Positions 1 to 9,309 are shown, numbered from the stretch's first letter. The stretch: DNA of 64,000 nt from Emticicia agri (GCF_004168285.1 NZ_SEWF01000002.1:186001-250000); one strand, 5' to 3'. A program made the numbers and translations. Notes: generated by a model from the sequence alone, not told the origin.

Positions 1-868
1 CTTCTTTATCTAAAGGTGAAGGTAACAATGCCATCACGTAGTCAAGCATGGTTTGTACACCTTTATTTTTGAATGAAGAACCGCAAAGCATCGGAACGAT
101 TTTCATGCTGATAACCGCCTGACGAAGTGCTGCCAGAATTTCATCTTCAGTAATTGAATTCGGATCTTCGAAGTATTTCTCCATCAAAGTATCGTCAAAC
201 TCAGCTACTGCTTCTAATAATTTTTCACGGTATTCGGTAGCCTCATCCATCATATCGTCAGGAATTGGTACTTCAGTGAAAGTCATACCTTTATCTTGCT
301 CGTTCCAAACGATACCACGGAAGTTAACCAGGTCAACTACACCTTTGAAATTATCTTCAGCACCGATGGGTAATTGAAGAGGTACGGCATAGCTACCCAA
401 CATTTCCTTCACTTGTTTACATACGTTAAGGAAGTCGGCACCTGAACGGTCCATTTTATTAACGAAGCCCAAACGAGCTACGTTATAGTTGTTAGCCAAA
501 CGCCAGTTAGTTTCTGATTGTGGCTCAACACCATCAACCGCACTAAATAAGAATACTAACCCGTCTAATACACGTAATGAACGGTTTACCTCAACGGTAA
601 AGTCAACGTGACCAGGGGTATCAATGATATTGATGTGATATTTTTGGTCTCTGTAATTCCAGCCTACAGTAGTTGCAGCTGAAGTGATGGTGATACCTCT
701 TTCCTGCTCTTGTTCCATCCAGTCCATCGTAGCAGCTCCATCGTGTACCTCACCGATTTTGTGGCTCACGCCAGCATAATAAAGGATACGCTCAGTGGTA
801 GTTGTTTTACCTGCGTCAATGTGGGCAGCAATACCGATGTTTCTTGTAAATTTTAAATCGCGTGCCAT
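1..868 (-). CDS. fusA: Elongation factor G, N-terminal part (cut by window edge)
   Basis: Translating the minus strand from the ATG at 866-868 gives a canonical EF-G N-terminus. The P-loop AHIDAGKTT lies at residues 15-23, followed by the switch-I region with RGITI, the G3 motif DTPGH and the G4 motif NKMD. About 289 codons are present; the rest runs off the left edge. EF-G is the cytosolic GTPase that drives tRNA-mRNA translocation and, with RRF, ribosome recycling. The sequence reads like the housekeeping EF-G1 type. No rpsG or rpsL lies upstream: the next gene is divergent, and a good Bacteroidota promoter sits about 100 bp before the start, so this copy appears to be transcribed on its own or as the first gene of its operon. 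Confidence 0.97.
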   Translation of the reverse strand, partial: MARDLKFTRNIGIAAHIDAGKTTTTERILYYAGVSHKIGEVHDGAATMDWMEQEQERGITITSAATTVGWNYRDQKYHINIIDTPGHVDFTVEVNRSLRVLDGLVFLFSAVDGVEPQSETNWRLANNYNVARLGFVNKMDRSGADFLNVCKQVKEMLGSYAVPLQLPIGAEDNFKGVVDLVNFRGIVWNEQDKGMTFTEVPIPDDMMDEATEYREKLLEAVAEFDDTLMEKYFEDPNSITEDEILAALRQAVISMKIVPMLCGSSFKNKGVQTMLDYVMALLPSPLDKE

Positions 869-969
869 TTTTTTATATTTTTATCAAAATGTTTTTAAGG
901 GTCTGATAATCAGACAATTTTGTTTAGAAACTTTTATCCAAGCTAAATTTAGGATTCCATTTCGGGGTG

Positions 970-1003
970 CAAAATTACGAAGACTTTTTGATATAATCAA
1001 AAA
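970..1003 (-). promoter_or_regulatory. Predicted promoter of fusA
   Basis: On the minus strand a TTTTTG box (998-1003) is followed after 20 nt by TAATTTTG (970-977). This matches the Bacteroidota primary-sigma pattern TTTG / TAnnTTTG. It would give a 5' leader of roughly 95 nt before the fusA ATG. Confidence 0.7.
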
Positions 1004-1327
1004 CGTTTAAGTTTTTATGTATAAATCTTAGAGGTATAGAGAAACCCTTTATTTTGGTTTATATATTATAATTTTTCAAATTGTCAAAATTTGTAGAGTT
1101 TTATTATTTTACTCATCGTATGCCTGAATATATTCTATATCTGTGAAATACAAAAAAGTATAGGAAATGCTCTCCCAACTTTTCAACTCAATTTTATCAA
1201 AATTTCTACTTAAATTTTTTGCTCCTCCAGTAGTAATATTTGATTCTTATAAACGTATAGTGATTATATACAAACCTTTATGAAGCCGCTAACACAAACC
1301 ATCTGAAAAACGAACACAACCCAACTT
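1004..1327. other. Intergenic region without a recognised gene
   Basis: A+T-rich spacer between divergent fusA and the serine hydrolase. No open frame with a recognisable protein, no clear hairpin, and no full-match promoter for the hydrolase was found. Confidence 0.6.
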
Positions 1328-2389
1328 ATGAGAAATCTATTGCCTATTTTCTTTGCCATTACTATTGCGTTTACAGCGTTTTCACAAAACAAAAGTATAT
1401 TTCCGGATACAGCCATGCGGGAGATTGAGAAAGGTAAGTATCCTAACATCGACGGCATTGTTATTTCTCAGCATAATAAAATCATTTATCAACATTATTT
1501 TAATGGGCTAACAGAAAATTCTGTACACGATGTCCGTTCTGCATTCAAGTCTATTACTAGTCTGCTGATGGGTATTGCTATTGATAAAGGGTATATCAAA
1601 AATGTCAACGAAAAAGTGTATTCATTTTTCCCGCAATATCGTTCATTCAAAAATTTAGAACACAACAAATTGGACATGACCATAAAAGATTTGCTGGAAA
1701 TGAAAGGCGGCTTTGACTGTGAAGAATGGAATAGCACCAAAGATTGTGAAGATGAGATGGAACAAAGCAAAGACTGGCTTAAATTTTCGTTAGACCTACC
1801 TATGGCTCATAAACCCGGCACTCACTGGGATTACAATTCATCGGCCCCAATGGTAATTGGTGGCATTATTGAATCGGCAACCAAAATGCCCCTGGCTACA
1901 TTTGCCGCCACTTTTTTGTTTAAGCCTTTAGGCATAACAAATTACCGATGGACAAAAGACCCTGTTGGCCACTTCATGACGGCAGGCTCTTTTTATATGA
2001 AACCCATTGACATGGAAAAAATCGGACAATTAGTTTTAAAAAAAGGAATGTGGTACAATAAGCCAATTATCTCGAAGAAATGGATTGAGGAATCAACAAA
2101 GCCAATTACTAAAATTGAAGACTTTTCGAATGTGCAGATTTCAAAAACAAAAAATGTTTCTCCCCAACCCACTTACTATGGGTATTATTGGTATAATGAA
2201 AAAATGGTTACTGAACAATTCAGTTATCATGTGGTTTTTTCTTCAGGAAACGGTGGACAATATTTTATGATTATTCCAGACCTGGACTTGGTCGTAGCGT
2301 TTACGGGCAATAGTTTTGGTTCATGGAAATCAAAGTTGCCTTTCGAAATCTTAATCAAAAATATATTGCCGTTTGTAAAGAAGAGATAA
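1328..2389 (+). CDS. Secreted serine hydrolase, beta-lactamase (class C/PBP4*) fold
   Basis: 353 residues with an N-terminal signal peptide (hydrophobic residues 4-18, then FSQ). The serine-hydrolase signature SxxK is seen as S71-A-F-K74, and the second motif as Y169-N-S171 in a DYNSSAP context. The C-terminal strand carries GNGGQ, in the position of the usual HxG/KTG box, followed by a PDLDLVV stretch typical of this family. Members are periplasmic esterases, D-amino-acid peptidases or beta-lactamase-like enzymes; the substrate cannot be read from sequence. The gene stands alone, converging with the next gene across a terminator-like hairpin. A second, unrelated-looking member of the same superfamily lies at 28759-29814. 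Confidence 0.88.
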   Translation: MRNLLPIFFAITIAFTAFSQNKSIFPDTAMREIEKGKYPNIDGIVISQHNKIIYQHYFNGLTENSVHDVRSAFKSITSLLMGIAIDKGYIKNVNEKVYSFFPQYRSFKNLEHNKLDMTIKDLLEMKGGFDCEEWNSTKDCEDEMEQSKDWLKFSLDLPMAHKPGTHWDYNSSAPMVIGGIIESATKMPLATFAATFLFKPLGITNYRWTKDPVGHFMTAGSFYMKPIDMEKIGQLVLKKGMWYNKPIISKKWIEESTKPITKIEDFSNVQISKTKNVSPQPTYYGYYWYNEKMVTEQFSYHVVFSSGNGGQYFMIIPDLDLVVAFTGNSFGSWKSKLPFEILIKNILPFVKKR

Positions 2390-2416
2390 GTGGTGAAGGC
2401 TCTTTACTTGACAAAA

Positions 2417-2447
2417 GAAGTGGGAAGACAACCTCCCCACTCTTTTT
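2417..2447 (+). terminator. Imperfect terminator hairpin
   Basis: AGTGGGAAG (2419-2427) pairs with CTCCCCACT (2433-2441) with one mismatch, and a short T run follows. It is placed to end the serine hydrolase transcript. Confidence 0.5.
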
Positions 2448-2596
2448 AATCAGCTTATCAAAACTATAAACCACATTTTTAGCCACAGCAGTATTTCAGT
2501 AGTTATTTTAAAAATTAAAGTTGTGTGAAATCTGGCATAAAGTAATCTACTGCCTTATGCCATGCGTTAAGAACAAACCTCTTTATCACAGTCTTA

Positions 2597-3694
2597 TTAT
2601 CTCTCAATCAGTACTCTTGTGGTTGAAATTTCCTGTTCGGTCAGGCTTCTTTCGTTTTTATAAACAACACGGGCAACATAAGCTCCTGGCGGAAGGTCTT
2701 TTACATCAATACTTATCATCCCGTCATTGAGCTTAGTAAATCTTTCCTGAAAAACCCTGCCTGAATAATCATATAGTTGAACACTTGTTATCTGTTGAAA
2801 TCCATTTTGGCTGAACCATTTTTCGTCATTGGTACGCTCAAAAGAATTTCCGGTTGAATCCTTTGAAGCCACTAATTCAGCCACTAATATCAATTCTCCA
2901 TTTTGTACAGCATTGCCATGAACAGTTATTTTACTTGCGTATTTTTTGAGAGGTTGAGGCTTCTCAAAGTCGCAGTACAGAGAAACACCTCCAGTTCCCA
3001 TTGTTTTGCGTGTAGAGGCATAGCCTGCCACTACAATTTCTGAAAATCCCATCACTGCTGGGGTCAATTCTGTTTTTATAAATTTTGTTTCACCTGATAT
3101 TTTTCTTGTCTCAAATTCATAGCCAATAAAACTGAAAATCAGCGTGTCGTTATCAGATACTGAAATTCTGTAATTACCTATGCTGTCTGTTACAGTACCC
3201 CTTTTTGTGCCTTTAACACTAATCGAGACCCCCTGTAATGCTTCTTTCCCTTCTGCATCTATTACCTGCCCCGATAATACCCTTTTTTGCCCGATTCCTT
3301 CTTCAATATAAAGTAAAGTCAATACTGCGGCAGCCATATTGCGAACTACTTTCATGTGCCGAATCAGGGGTAAACTGATGGCTTGTTTCTGTTGGGTAAT
3401 AACAGCTACCGGAATCTCATACTGCACCTGATCATTTTGTATGTTCCATGTCGGAAACCATTCCTCAATGACATAGTTTTTCCTTAACTGATCTTCTCTG
3501 AAACGACCACAAAGATTTTGAGCGGAGTTCAGACGGTCTTTGAAAAAGGCCACTAACTGGCTTTCAGACATTTTACTGAAATCTATTACATTTTTCTGGC
3601 AAGAACCACAGAAACCTCCGGTGGTTGTGGGCTTAAAAGACTCCCATTGTTCTTGACAGGGATTCTCGGTATTTAGTTGGAAAGATTGTTTCAT
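2597..3694 (-). CDS. CarboxypepD_reg-like protein with N-terminal CxxC domain
   Basis: 365 residues. The first ~75 form a small cysteine-bearing domain (GGFCGSCQKNVIDFSKMSE, then CGRF) that recurs in Bacteroidota ahead of carboxypeptidase-regulatory-like domains; its role is not known to me. A hydrophobic stretch around residues 112-125 may be an internal membrane segment. Residues ~133-210 are a CarboxypepD_reg-like beta-sandwich (VLSGQVIDAEGKEALQGVSI, then GTVTDSIGNYRI). The C-terminus (QLYDYSGRVFQERF ... LPPGAYVARV) resembles T9SS sorting-domain strands, but the tail is extended and no classical N-terminal signal peptide is seen, so secretion is uncertain. No TonB-dependent receptor barrel is present. 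It converges with the serine hydrolase gene and diverges from the amine oxidase gene. Confidence 0.75.
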   Translation of the reverse strand: MKQSFQLNTENPCQEQWESFKPTTTGGFCGSCQKNVIDFSKMSESQLVAFFKDRLNSAQNLCGRFREDQLRKNYVIEEWFPTWNIQNDQVQYEIPVAVITQQKQAISLPLIRHMKVVRNMAAAVLTLLYIEEGIGQKRVLSGQVIDAEGKEALQGVSISVKGTKRGTVTDSIGNYRISVSDNDTLIFSFIGYEFETRKISGETKFIKTELTPAVMGFSEIVVAGYASTRKTMGTGGVSLYCDFEKPQPLKKYASKITVHGNAVQNGELILVAELVASKDSTGNSFERTNDEKWFSQNGFQQITSVQLYDYSGRVFQERFTKLNDGMISIDVKDLPPGAYVARVVYKNERSLTEQEISTTRVLIER

Positions 3695-3823
3695 AGGTAC
3701 AAAAAATTAGGTTTTTGCCCTATTGATGCAGTAATTGAATTTTTTCCATAAAAGATTCCTGATTTTTTTGCAGAAAAGAATAAAATACTCAAATTCGGGT
3801 CAAGTCCTCAATCTTCAACCTCT

Positions 3824-5167
3824 ATGCAAATCTACGATACCATCATTGTCGGAGCTGGCTATGCCGGACTCACCGCTACCCGTGAACTACTCAAAGCAGG
3901 TAAAAAAGTAATTCTGTTAGAAGCCCGAAACAGGGTAGGAGGGCGGGTGCATACACAATATTTTGAAGATGGTACTTACGTAGATTTAGGAGCGGCATGG
4001 GTAGGACCCACCCAAGACAGGATGTATGCCTTAGCTAAAGAGTTTGGGGTACAGACTTTCAGGACTTATGATGAGGGAAAAAGCACTTTGCTTTATAACA
4101 ATAAACTAAAGCATTATAAAGGTATTATTCCGCCTTTGCCAATACCTTCTTTATTGAGTCTGGATATGGCCATTAAACGGCTGAATAAACTCTCTAAAAC
4201 AGTTGATTTACAGGATCCCTGGAATACGCCTGCTGCTGCTTACTATGATTCGATGACGTTGGCAAGCTGGATGGATAAACAAATGTCGTTTAAAACGGCG
4301 AAGGTCATGTTCAAATTAGCGGCAGAAGCTATCTGGGCAGCAGACCCTAACGAAATTTCGATGTTGCATGCCTTGTTCTATACCAAATCATGTGTGGATT
4401 TAGATATGTTGATGAATGTAAAAAACGGAGCGCAGGAAGAAAGATTAGTAGGTGGGGCTTCTCAACCTGCTTTAAGATTAGCCGAAACTTTTAAAGAATA
4501 TATCCGACTGAATAGTATTGTGCAGACCATCAGTCAGCAAGACAATCAGGTAACTGTAAAGGGTGATGGGTTTGAACTGACGGCTAAAAAAGTAATTGTA
4601 GCATTGCCCCCAACACTTGCAGGCCGTATCCATTACTCACCACTCATGCCTGCTAACCGGGAACAACTCACTCAGCGTATGCCAATGGGTACGGTCTGGA
4701 AAACCTATGCCATTTACGACAAACCATTCTGGCGTGAAGCCGGATTAAACGGGCTATCGGCCACTAATAATGGCTATGTAACGGTTACTTTCGATAATTC
4801 GCCTAAAGACGGAAGCAAAGGTATTATGATGGGGTTTGTATTAGGGAGTCAGGCCAAGGCGTTTGCCCAACTTTCGCCGGAAGTACGCAAAGCCTCTGCT
4901 TTAGATACGTTTGCTAAATTTTATGGAGAAAAGGCACGTAATCCTGTTCAATACCTCGACCATAGCTGGGTAGAAGAAGAGTTTACCCGTGGCTGCTATG
5001 CCGGATTGATGCCGCCGGGCGTATGGACAACAGTAGGCAAGGCACTTCGTGAACCTGTAGGGAATATTCATTGGGCAGGTACTGAAACTTCTGAGGTCTG
5101 GAATGGCTACATGGAAGGTGCTGTTCTTTCGGGTGAAAGAGTGGCGAGGGAAGTAATAAATACTTGA
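3824..5167 (+). CDS. Flavin monoamine oxidase family protein
   Basis: 447 residues, about the normal length for the family. The N-terminus has the FAD Rossmann motif GAGYAG (residues 10-15) followed by LLEARNRVGGRVHT. The C-terminus carries the FAD-closing motif (HWAGTETSEVWNGYMEGAVLSG). The segment GCY...PPG holds Cys391, in the position of the cysteine that links covalently to FAD in mitochondrial MAO-A/B. Known family reaction: oxidative deamination of primary amines to aldehydes with release of H2O2 and ammonia. No signal peptide is seen, so it is probably cytosolic. It is a single gene with its own terminator. The substrate is not predictable from sequence. Confidence 0.9.
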   Translation: MQIYDTIIVGAGYAGLTATRELLKAGKKVILLEARNRVGGRVHTQYFEDGTYVDLGAAWVGPTQDRMYALAKEFGVQTFRTYDEGKSTLLYNNKLKHYKGIIPPLPIPSLLSLDMAIKRLNKLSKTVDLQDPWNTPAAAYYDSMTLASWMDKQMSFKTAKVMFKLAAEAIWAADPNEISMLHALFYTKSCVDLDMLMNVKNGAQEERLVGGASQPALRLAETFKEYIRLNSIVQTISQQDNQVTVKGDGFELTAKKVIVALPPTLAGRIHYSPLMPANREQLTQRMPMGTVWKTYAIYDKPFWREAGLNGLSATNNGYVTVTFDNSPKDGSKGIMMGFVLGSQAKAFAQLSPEVRKASALDTFAKFYGEKARNPVQYLDHSWVEEEFTRGCYAGLMPPGVWTTVGKALREPVGNIHWAGTETSEVWNGYMEGAVLSGERVAREVINT

Positions 5168-5182
5168 TAGCTCTTAAAATCA

Positions 5183-5214
5183 AAAACCTTGATACGTATT
5201 TGCATCAAGGTTTT
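5183..5214 (+). terminator. Rho-independent terminator
   Basis: A perfect 11-bp stem, AAAACCTTGAT (5183-5193) with ATCAAGGTTTT (5204-5214) and a 10-nt loop, lies 16 bp after the amine oxidase stop. The T run is short (four T). Confidence 0.75.
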
Positions 5215-5532
5215 GTAAAAATAGAAATGTTTAGTCACTACAATCGAAGACCTATCATTTGTCTTACATTTTTTCACTATATGTTTATCAGCCTATTACT
5301 AATTGCTTTCTTCCCTCTAAAATAACAGTTCCGTTTTCTGATGATTAGGTTGTAAAAAAGAGTGCGATAGATAATAATTTTAGCAACGCAGTGTTTTGGG
5401 TTCTATAGTATAGCACATCTAAAATACAGGAACAAAAGCATGTCAGTCAACCAACACTTTGTGAAAGCGATTTTTTACTTTGTCAAAATCGGGTTTCTCC
5501 ATACGAAAATCTTTCCATTCATTTTTTTTCTT
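5215..5532. other. Intergenic region without a recognised gene
   Basis: A+T-rich stretch ahead of the histidine kinase gene. Nothing recognisable was seen apart from the -7-like box at its right end. Confidence 0.5.
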
Positions 5533-5540
5533 TAGTTTTG
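5533..5540 (+). promoter_or_regulatory. -7 box candidate for the kinase operon
   Basis: TAGTTTTG is an exact TAnnTTTG match. No TTTG box is visible at the expected distance upstream. If it is used, transcription would start near 5547, which rules out the in-frame TTG at 5538 as the initiation codon and favours the ATG at 5559. Confidence 0.4.
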
Positions 5541-5558
5541 GCCAATAATTTATTTTTT

Positions 5559-7304
5559 ATGTTTTTCTGTAAAGTATTTTATTGGGTCATAGTCTTGAGC
5601 CTGTTTTCAGGGTATCAGGCTGTTATGGCTCAAAAAACTACTTATTCAACAGAAGATATTGAAAAAATAGCCTATGCAGATAGTATTCTGAAAGTAGCAA
5701 CCCTGAAAAAAGACTCTCATCAGATTGCAGAAGCCTATTATTTATTAGGAAAAGTTGAATTAAGTGCCGGCAATTATCTCACCTCTCACGTATGGTTCAT
5801 GAAATCGCTCCGTATTCAGGAAAAATTCGGTGATTCGTACGAACTGGGTCGCTTGTATATCAGACTCAGAGAGAAAGAACAAAGACAAGGGCATTATGAT
5901 GAAGCGCTTAAACATTTAAAAACTGCCGAAGGTATTTTCAGACGTATTAAATCCAATATAGGATTGATGCGTGTTTACACGAGCATAGGAGAACTGTATG
6001 CAGATGAAGCCTTACAAGAAAAATCAAATCAGGAAGAAATTTTACGTTTCAGTGTTGATAGTGCCTTTTTTTATCATAAAAAAGCTGAGAAGTTGTCGGT
6101 CGTATTAAAAGACAGTATTGCTTTGGCTAATATCCGTATTTCGTTGGGAAAACTTTTACAATTTAAAAAAGACCCTAAAGCCATTGCTTATTTTCAGCAG
6201 TCTTTAGCCGAATTTACCCGTTTTAAGAAAGATAACGAGAAAATATCTGCCATGTTATTCTTAGCTTCAGCATATCTGGCTTTTAATCAGAAAGAAAAGG
6301 TACCCCGGATTTTAGCTGAAGCACAAAAATTTTATGAAGAAAAACATTTGCATAACTATGCCTGGATTCGGAATCTGGAAACAGTTTATATGAATTACTA
6401 TAAAGCTACAAAGCAATGGGAGAAAGCCTTTAAGCATTTAGAGAATTTAAAGGATTTAGAGCGTAAAGAGTTATTGGCTGACCAGGCAGGAGCCATTACC
6501 CGATTAGAAATAGAGTATGAAACACAGAAAAAGGAAGCCTTGCTGAAAAAGAAGAACGAAGAACTTGGCTTGACAACTGCTGTTATGCAAACGCAAAAAT
6601 TGTTTTTATTTACCCTTGTGGCTCTGTTGGTATTAACTGTCGGTTTAGGGTTCTTTTATTTTAGGCTATCGCGCAAAAATCAACAAATCAGTAGGCGGAA
6701 TGCGGTGCTTATACGCGAACAAAATCATCGGGTAAAAAACAACCTGCAATCGGTTTCGAGTCTTTTAAGTTTGCAAGCCAATCAGTTTTCTGACGAAGCC
6801 AGTAAACAGGCCACCAAGAACAATCTGCTGAGAATAGAGTCGATGGCTATTCTGCATCGGGAATTATATGACAAAGAAGACTTAGCCATAATTAATCTTG
6901 GCGATTTTATCAAAGAGATAGTAGAAGTAGTATTGCAGACCTTTGCTTATGAGCATGTTGAATTAGCTTATAAAGTTACCCCTGTAAAATTAAACGCCGA
7001 CCAGGCTTTGCCTATTGGTTTAATTATTACTGAATTAGTGACTAATGCCTGTAAATATGCCTTCCCGGATAATCCTGAACCCCGGTTAACCATTACTTGC
7101 AGTAAAGAAAAAGAAGAACTTCTATTAACCATAGCAGATAATGGTTCCGGATTGAAAAATAATTTATCTGCCGGAGCAGCTAAAACATCATTCGGTATGA
7201 AACTGATTCAGATGCAGGTTGCACAACTACGTAGCTCATACAACTTTAACTCTTCTGCTGGCACAACCTTTACCATGAAATTTAAACCCGATTTTTTGCT
7301 ATGA
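5559..7304 (+). CDS. Sensor histidine kinase, TPR sensor and HisKA_2-type core
   Basis: About 581 residues from ATG 5559; an upstream in-frame TTG (5538) would add seven. Order: signal peptide (to ~residue 24, ending VMAQ), a periplasmic helical region with tetratricopeptide-like repeats (about 30-335), one membrane helix (~348-368), a linker, the dimerisation/phosphoacceptor helix with H390 in the sequence EQNHRVKNNLQS (HisKA_2 type), then an HATPase_c domain with the N box ELVTNACKYAF, the G1 box ADNGSGL and SFGMKL. It autophosphorylates and should pass phosphate to the response regulator encoded by the next gene, whose ATG overlaps this stop codon (ATGA). The signal sensed is unknown. Confidence 0.92.
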   Translation: MFFCKVFYWVIVLSLFSGYQAVMAQKTTYSTEDIEKIAYADSILKVATLKKDSHQIAEAYYLLGKVELSAGNYLTSHVWFMKSLRIQEKFGDSYELGRLYIRLREKEQRQGHYDEALKHLKTAEGIFRRIKSNIGLMRVYTSIGELYADEALQEKSNQEEILRFSVDSAFFYHKKAEKLSVVLKDSIALANIRISLGKLLQFKKDPKAIAYFQQSLAEFTRFKKDNEKISAMLFLASAYLAFNQKEKVPRILAEAQKFYEEKHLHNYAWIRNLETVYMNYYKATKQWEKAFKHLENLKDLERKELLADQAGAITRLEIEYETQKKEALLKKKNEELGLTTAVMQTQKLFLFTLVALLVLTVGLGFFYFRLSRKNQQISRRNAVLIREQNHRVKNNLQSVSSLLSLQANQFSDEASKQATKNNLLRIESMAILHRELYDKEDLAIINLGDFIKEIVEVVLQTFAYEHVELAYKVTPVKLNADQALPIGLIITELVTNACKYAFPDNPEPRLTITCSKEKEELLLTIADNGSGLKNNLSAGAAKTSFGMKLIQMQVAQLRSSYNFNSSAGTTFTMKFKPDFLL

Positions 7305-8041
7305 GTGTACTGAAAATACTGATTGTTGAAGACGAAGTAATGACAGGAGTGGACATAAAAGAAACGCTTGAGAAAGCAGGGCATACGATTACAGCCATAG
7401 CCAGAAATTCTGATGAAGCCATTGTTTCGTTGAAAAAACAGTTACCTGATATGGCTATTGTTGATATTATACTAAAAGACTCGGTTTATGACGGCATTCA
7501 AACCGCATCAGAATTACTGAAATTGCATGCTATGCCAATTATTTATCTGACAGCCAACTCTGAAAGTCAGACTTTTCAGAGAGCCAAAGATACTTCTCCG
7601 GCGGCTTATTTGCTGAAACCCTTTCGGCATCATGAACTGGCATTGCAGATAGAATTAGCCTATCATAATTACAAAGCCAATAGTACTGCCAATTCTAACC
7701 CTATAGTAGCCGAAGCTATTTTTCTACCCTTTGATAAGGGCTTGAAAAAATTGATTAAACAGGAGGTACTATACCTGAAAGCCGATGGATCTTATGTAAA
7801 AGTTTATATGATAAGCGAAACTAATCCTTATCTGTTTTCAATGAATTTAGGGCATCTGGCACAATACTTTTCTACGCCTAATTTTTATCGGTTGTCAAGG
7901 TCTTTGCTTATTAATCTTAACTGTATAGAGCGTATCGAACGAGATTATCTCTATATGAGAAATCAGGAGAGTCCTATCCAGATACCGGAAGGCAATAAAA
8001 CAGATCTGATGAAGAAACTGGCAGTAATAAGAACTCCCTGA
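7301..8041 (+). CDS. LytTR-family response regulator
   Basis: 246 residues. The receiver domain (1-~125) shows the acidic pair E10/D11, phosphoacceptor D55 (AIVDIIL), T84 and K106 (LKP). The C-terminal LytTR DNA-binding domain spans about residues 140-240 (EVLYLKADGSYVKVY ... NFYRLSRSLLINLNCIERIE). It starts inside the kinase stop codon, so the two are translationally coupled and form a two-component system. LytTR proteins bind direct-repeat sites as transcription activators; no target is evident nearby. The operon ends at a strong terminator. Confidence 0.95.
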   Translation: MSVLKILIVEDEVMTGVDIKETLEKAGHTITAIARNSDEAIVSLKKQLPDMAIVDIILKDSVYDGIQTASELLKLHAMPIIYLTANSESQTFQRAKDTSPAAYLLKPFRHHELALQIELAYHNYKANSTANSNPIVAEAIFLPFDKGLKKLIKQEVLYLKADGSYVKVYMISETNPYLFSMNLGHLAQYFSTPNFYRLSRSLLINLNCIERIERDYLYMRNQESPIQIPEGNKTDLMKKLAVIRTP

Positions 8042-8149
8042 CCTTTGACTAAAAGAAGACAAGGAACTCAATAACGACAATAATTGTTCTGATAACAGAC
8101 ACAACCAATATAGTATTTCTTTAAATACCTTATTGCCTAAATATTCCTG

Positions 8150-8173
8150 AAGCCCCTGCAAAGGGGCTTTTTT
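8150..8173 (+). terminator. Rho-independent terminator
   Basis: AAGCCCCT pairs with AGGGGCTT around a 4-nt loop and runs into TTTT. It closes the two-component operon and lies 15 bp before the end of the convergent DUF1152 gene. Confidence 0.88.
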
Positions 8174-8187
8174 CGTTTTTATGGGTT

Positions 8188-9150
8188 TCAGATAGGTATC
8201 CTCCTATTGTCCCGAAAATCAGTGAGGGTATCTCTGAACTGAGCTAATCCATCTTTCAACTGATTGAATGTATCGGAGGATTTGATATAATCGAAGTATT
8301 TAAGCTGTTGTACAACATTTTCTAACTGAAAGCACCAATACATTCCCATCAGCGGATTTATCCACAATTCACTTCCTTTAGTTCTGTCTGTTTCATGATA
8401 ATCACCATAATTGCCCTCAATGGCACTGATAATAGAGTTAGAAACAATGCTTGGGTGCAAACGCATTCTTGCATTGGCGTAGGCAACTGCTTGTTTGTAT
8501 TTCTCAAATTCAGCCATTTCTTTCATTAACTGAAAAGTGCCTAAAAAACCTCCGGTTCGGATAAGTGTAGCTAAATTTTCAAGAAAAAGATAATGTGAAA
8601 CACCATGAAAATGGTCTACTCCAAAACCCAAGCAAACTAAAAATTGATGAGGTATTGCCGAACCATAAGCCCCTGCCAGCGAGCAACTATCTTCTGTAGG
8701 TGTACCTAATTCTTCTTCATCGCCATGCAAAAGGCTGTCAGTACCACCATCTATCAGAATTATCGTATCAATCTGATGTTTATCTTTAATCCAGTTAAAA
8801 GCATTTTTTAAGGTATTGGCTCCGGTTTTTTCAAAGCCATAAATCCTGATTAATTCACCTTGTTTTAAGAACCATTCTGCCAGAAATTTCTCAGGAAAAT
8901 AATTATAACCATTCAATACCTGATTGGTTGCTTTGATTTCCCAACAGGAAGGAAATACTTCTGTGGCAGAGGTATTGGAGAGCCAGGTAAAAGATAAGTT
9001 ACTTAACACTACATTTTTCCCTTGTGCTTTTAAAGCAAAATAGAGCGGTAAGCCACAGTAAATATCAAAACCACCTCCTGCACCGGAGATAAGGATATTC
9101 TGTGCATGCTGGAGTTTTTCAAAAAGAGGGATAGTTGATAAATTACTCAT
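8188..9150 (-). CDS. DUF1152 domain-containing protein
   Basis: 320 residues from the ATG at 9148-9150 (MSNLSTIPLFEKL). A longer in-frame start at 9261 would add 37 residues (MLNKNLFHRKK...) that do not look like part of the family, so the shorter form is preferred. The N-terminus has a glycine-rich nucleotide-binding-like loop (ISGAGGGFDIYCGLPLYFAL), followed by alternating strands and helices with LIDGGTDSLLHGDEEELGTP. This agrees with the DUF1152 family, whose function is uncharacterised. No signal peptide or membrane helix is seen. Monocistronic, convergent with the LytTR operon. Confidence 0.8.
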   Translation of the reverse strand: MSNLSTIPLFEKLQHAQNILISGAGGGFDIYCGLPLYFALKAQGKNVVLSNLSFTWLSNTSATEVFPSCWEIKATNQVLNGYNYFPEKFLAEWFLKQGELIRIYGFEKTGANTLKNAFNWIKDKHQIDTIILIDGGTDSLLHGDEEELGTPTEDSCSLAGAYGSAIPHQFLVCLGFGVDHFHGVSHYLFLENLATLIRTGGFLGTFQLMKEMAEFEKYKQAVAYANARMRLHPSIVSNSIISAIEGNYGDYHETDRTKGSELWINPLMGMYWCFQLENVVQQLKYFDYIKSSDTFNQLKDGLAQFRDTLTDFRDNRRIPI

Positions 9151-9309
9151 GCGGGTAAAGATAGATAAAATGCCTAAATGGTTTGTTTTATCAATGGCAA
9201 TTATTATTTTACACATCTGCCTATTGATTTTCTTTCTATGGAATAGGTTTTTATTTAACACCTCTCGATAAGAAAAACCTATAATAGAGATAGAATTATC
9301 TGGATTGGC

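Noticed and set aside
5538-5558. TTG at 5538 as the start of the histidine kinase
   Set aside because: It overlaps an exact -7 promoter box, and the signal peptide starts well at ATG 5559.
9151-9261. 37-residue N-terminal extension of the DUF1152 protein
   Set aside because: The added residues are not family-like, and a good ATG at 9150 directly precedes the conserved part.
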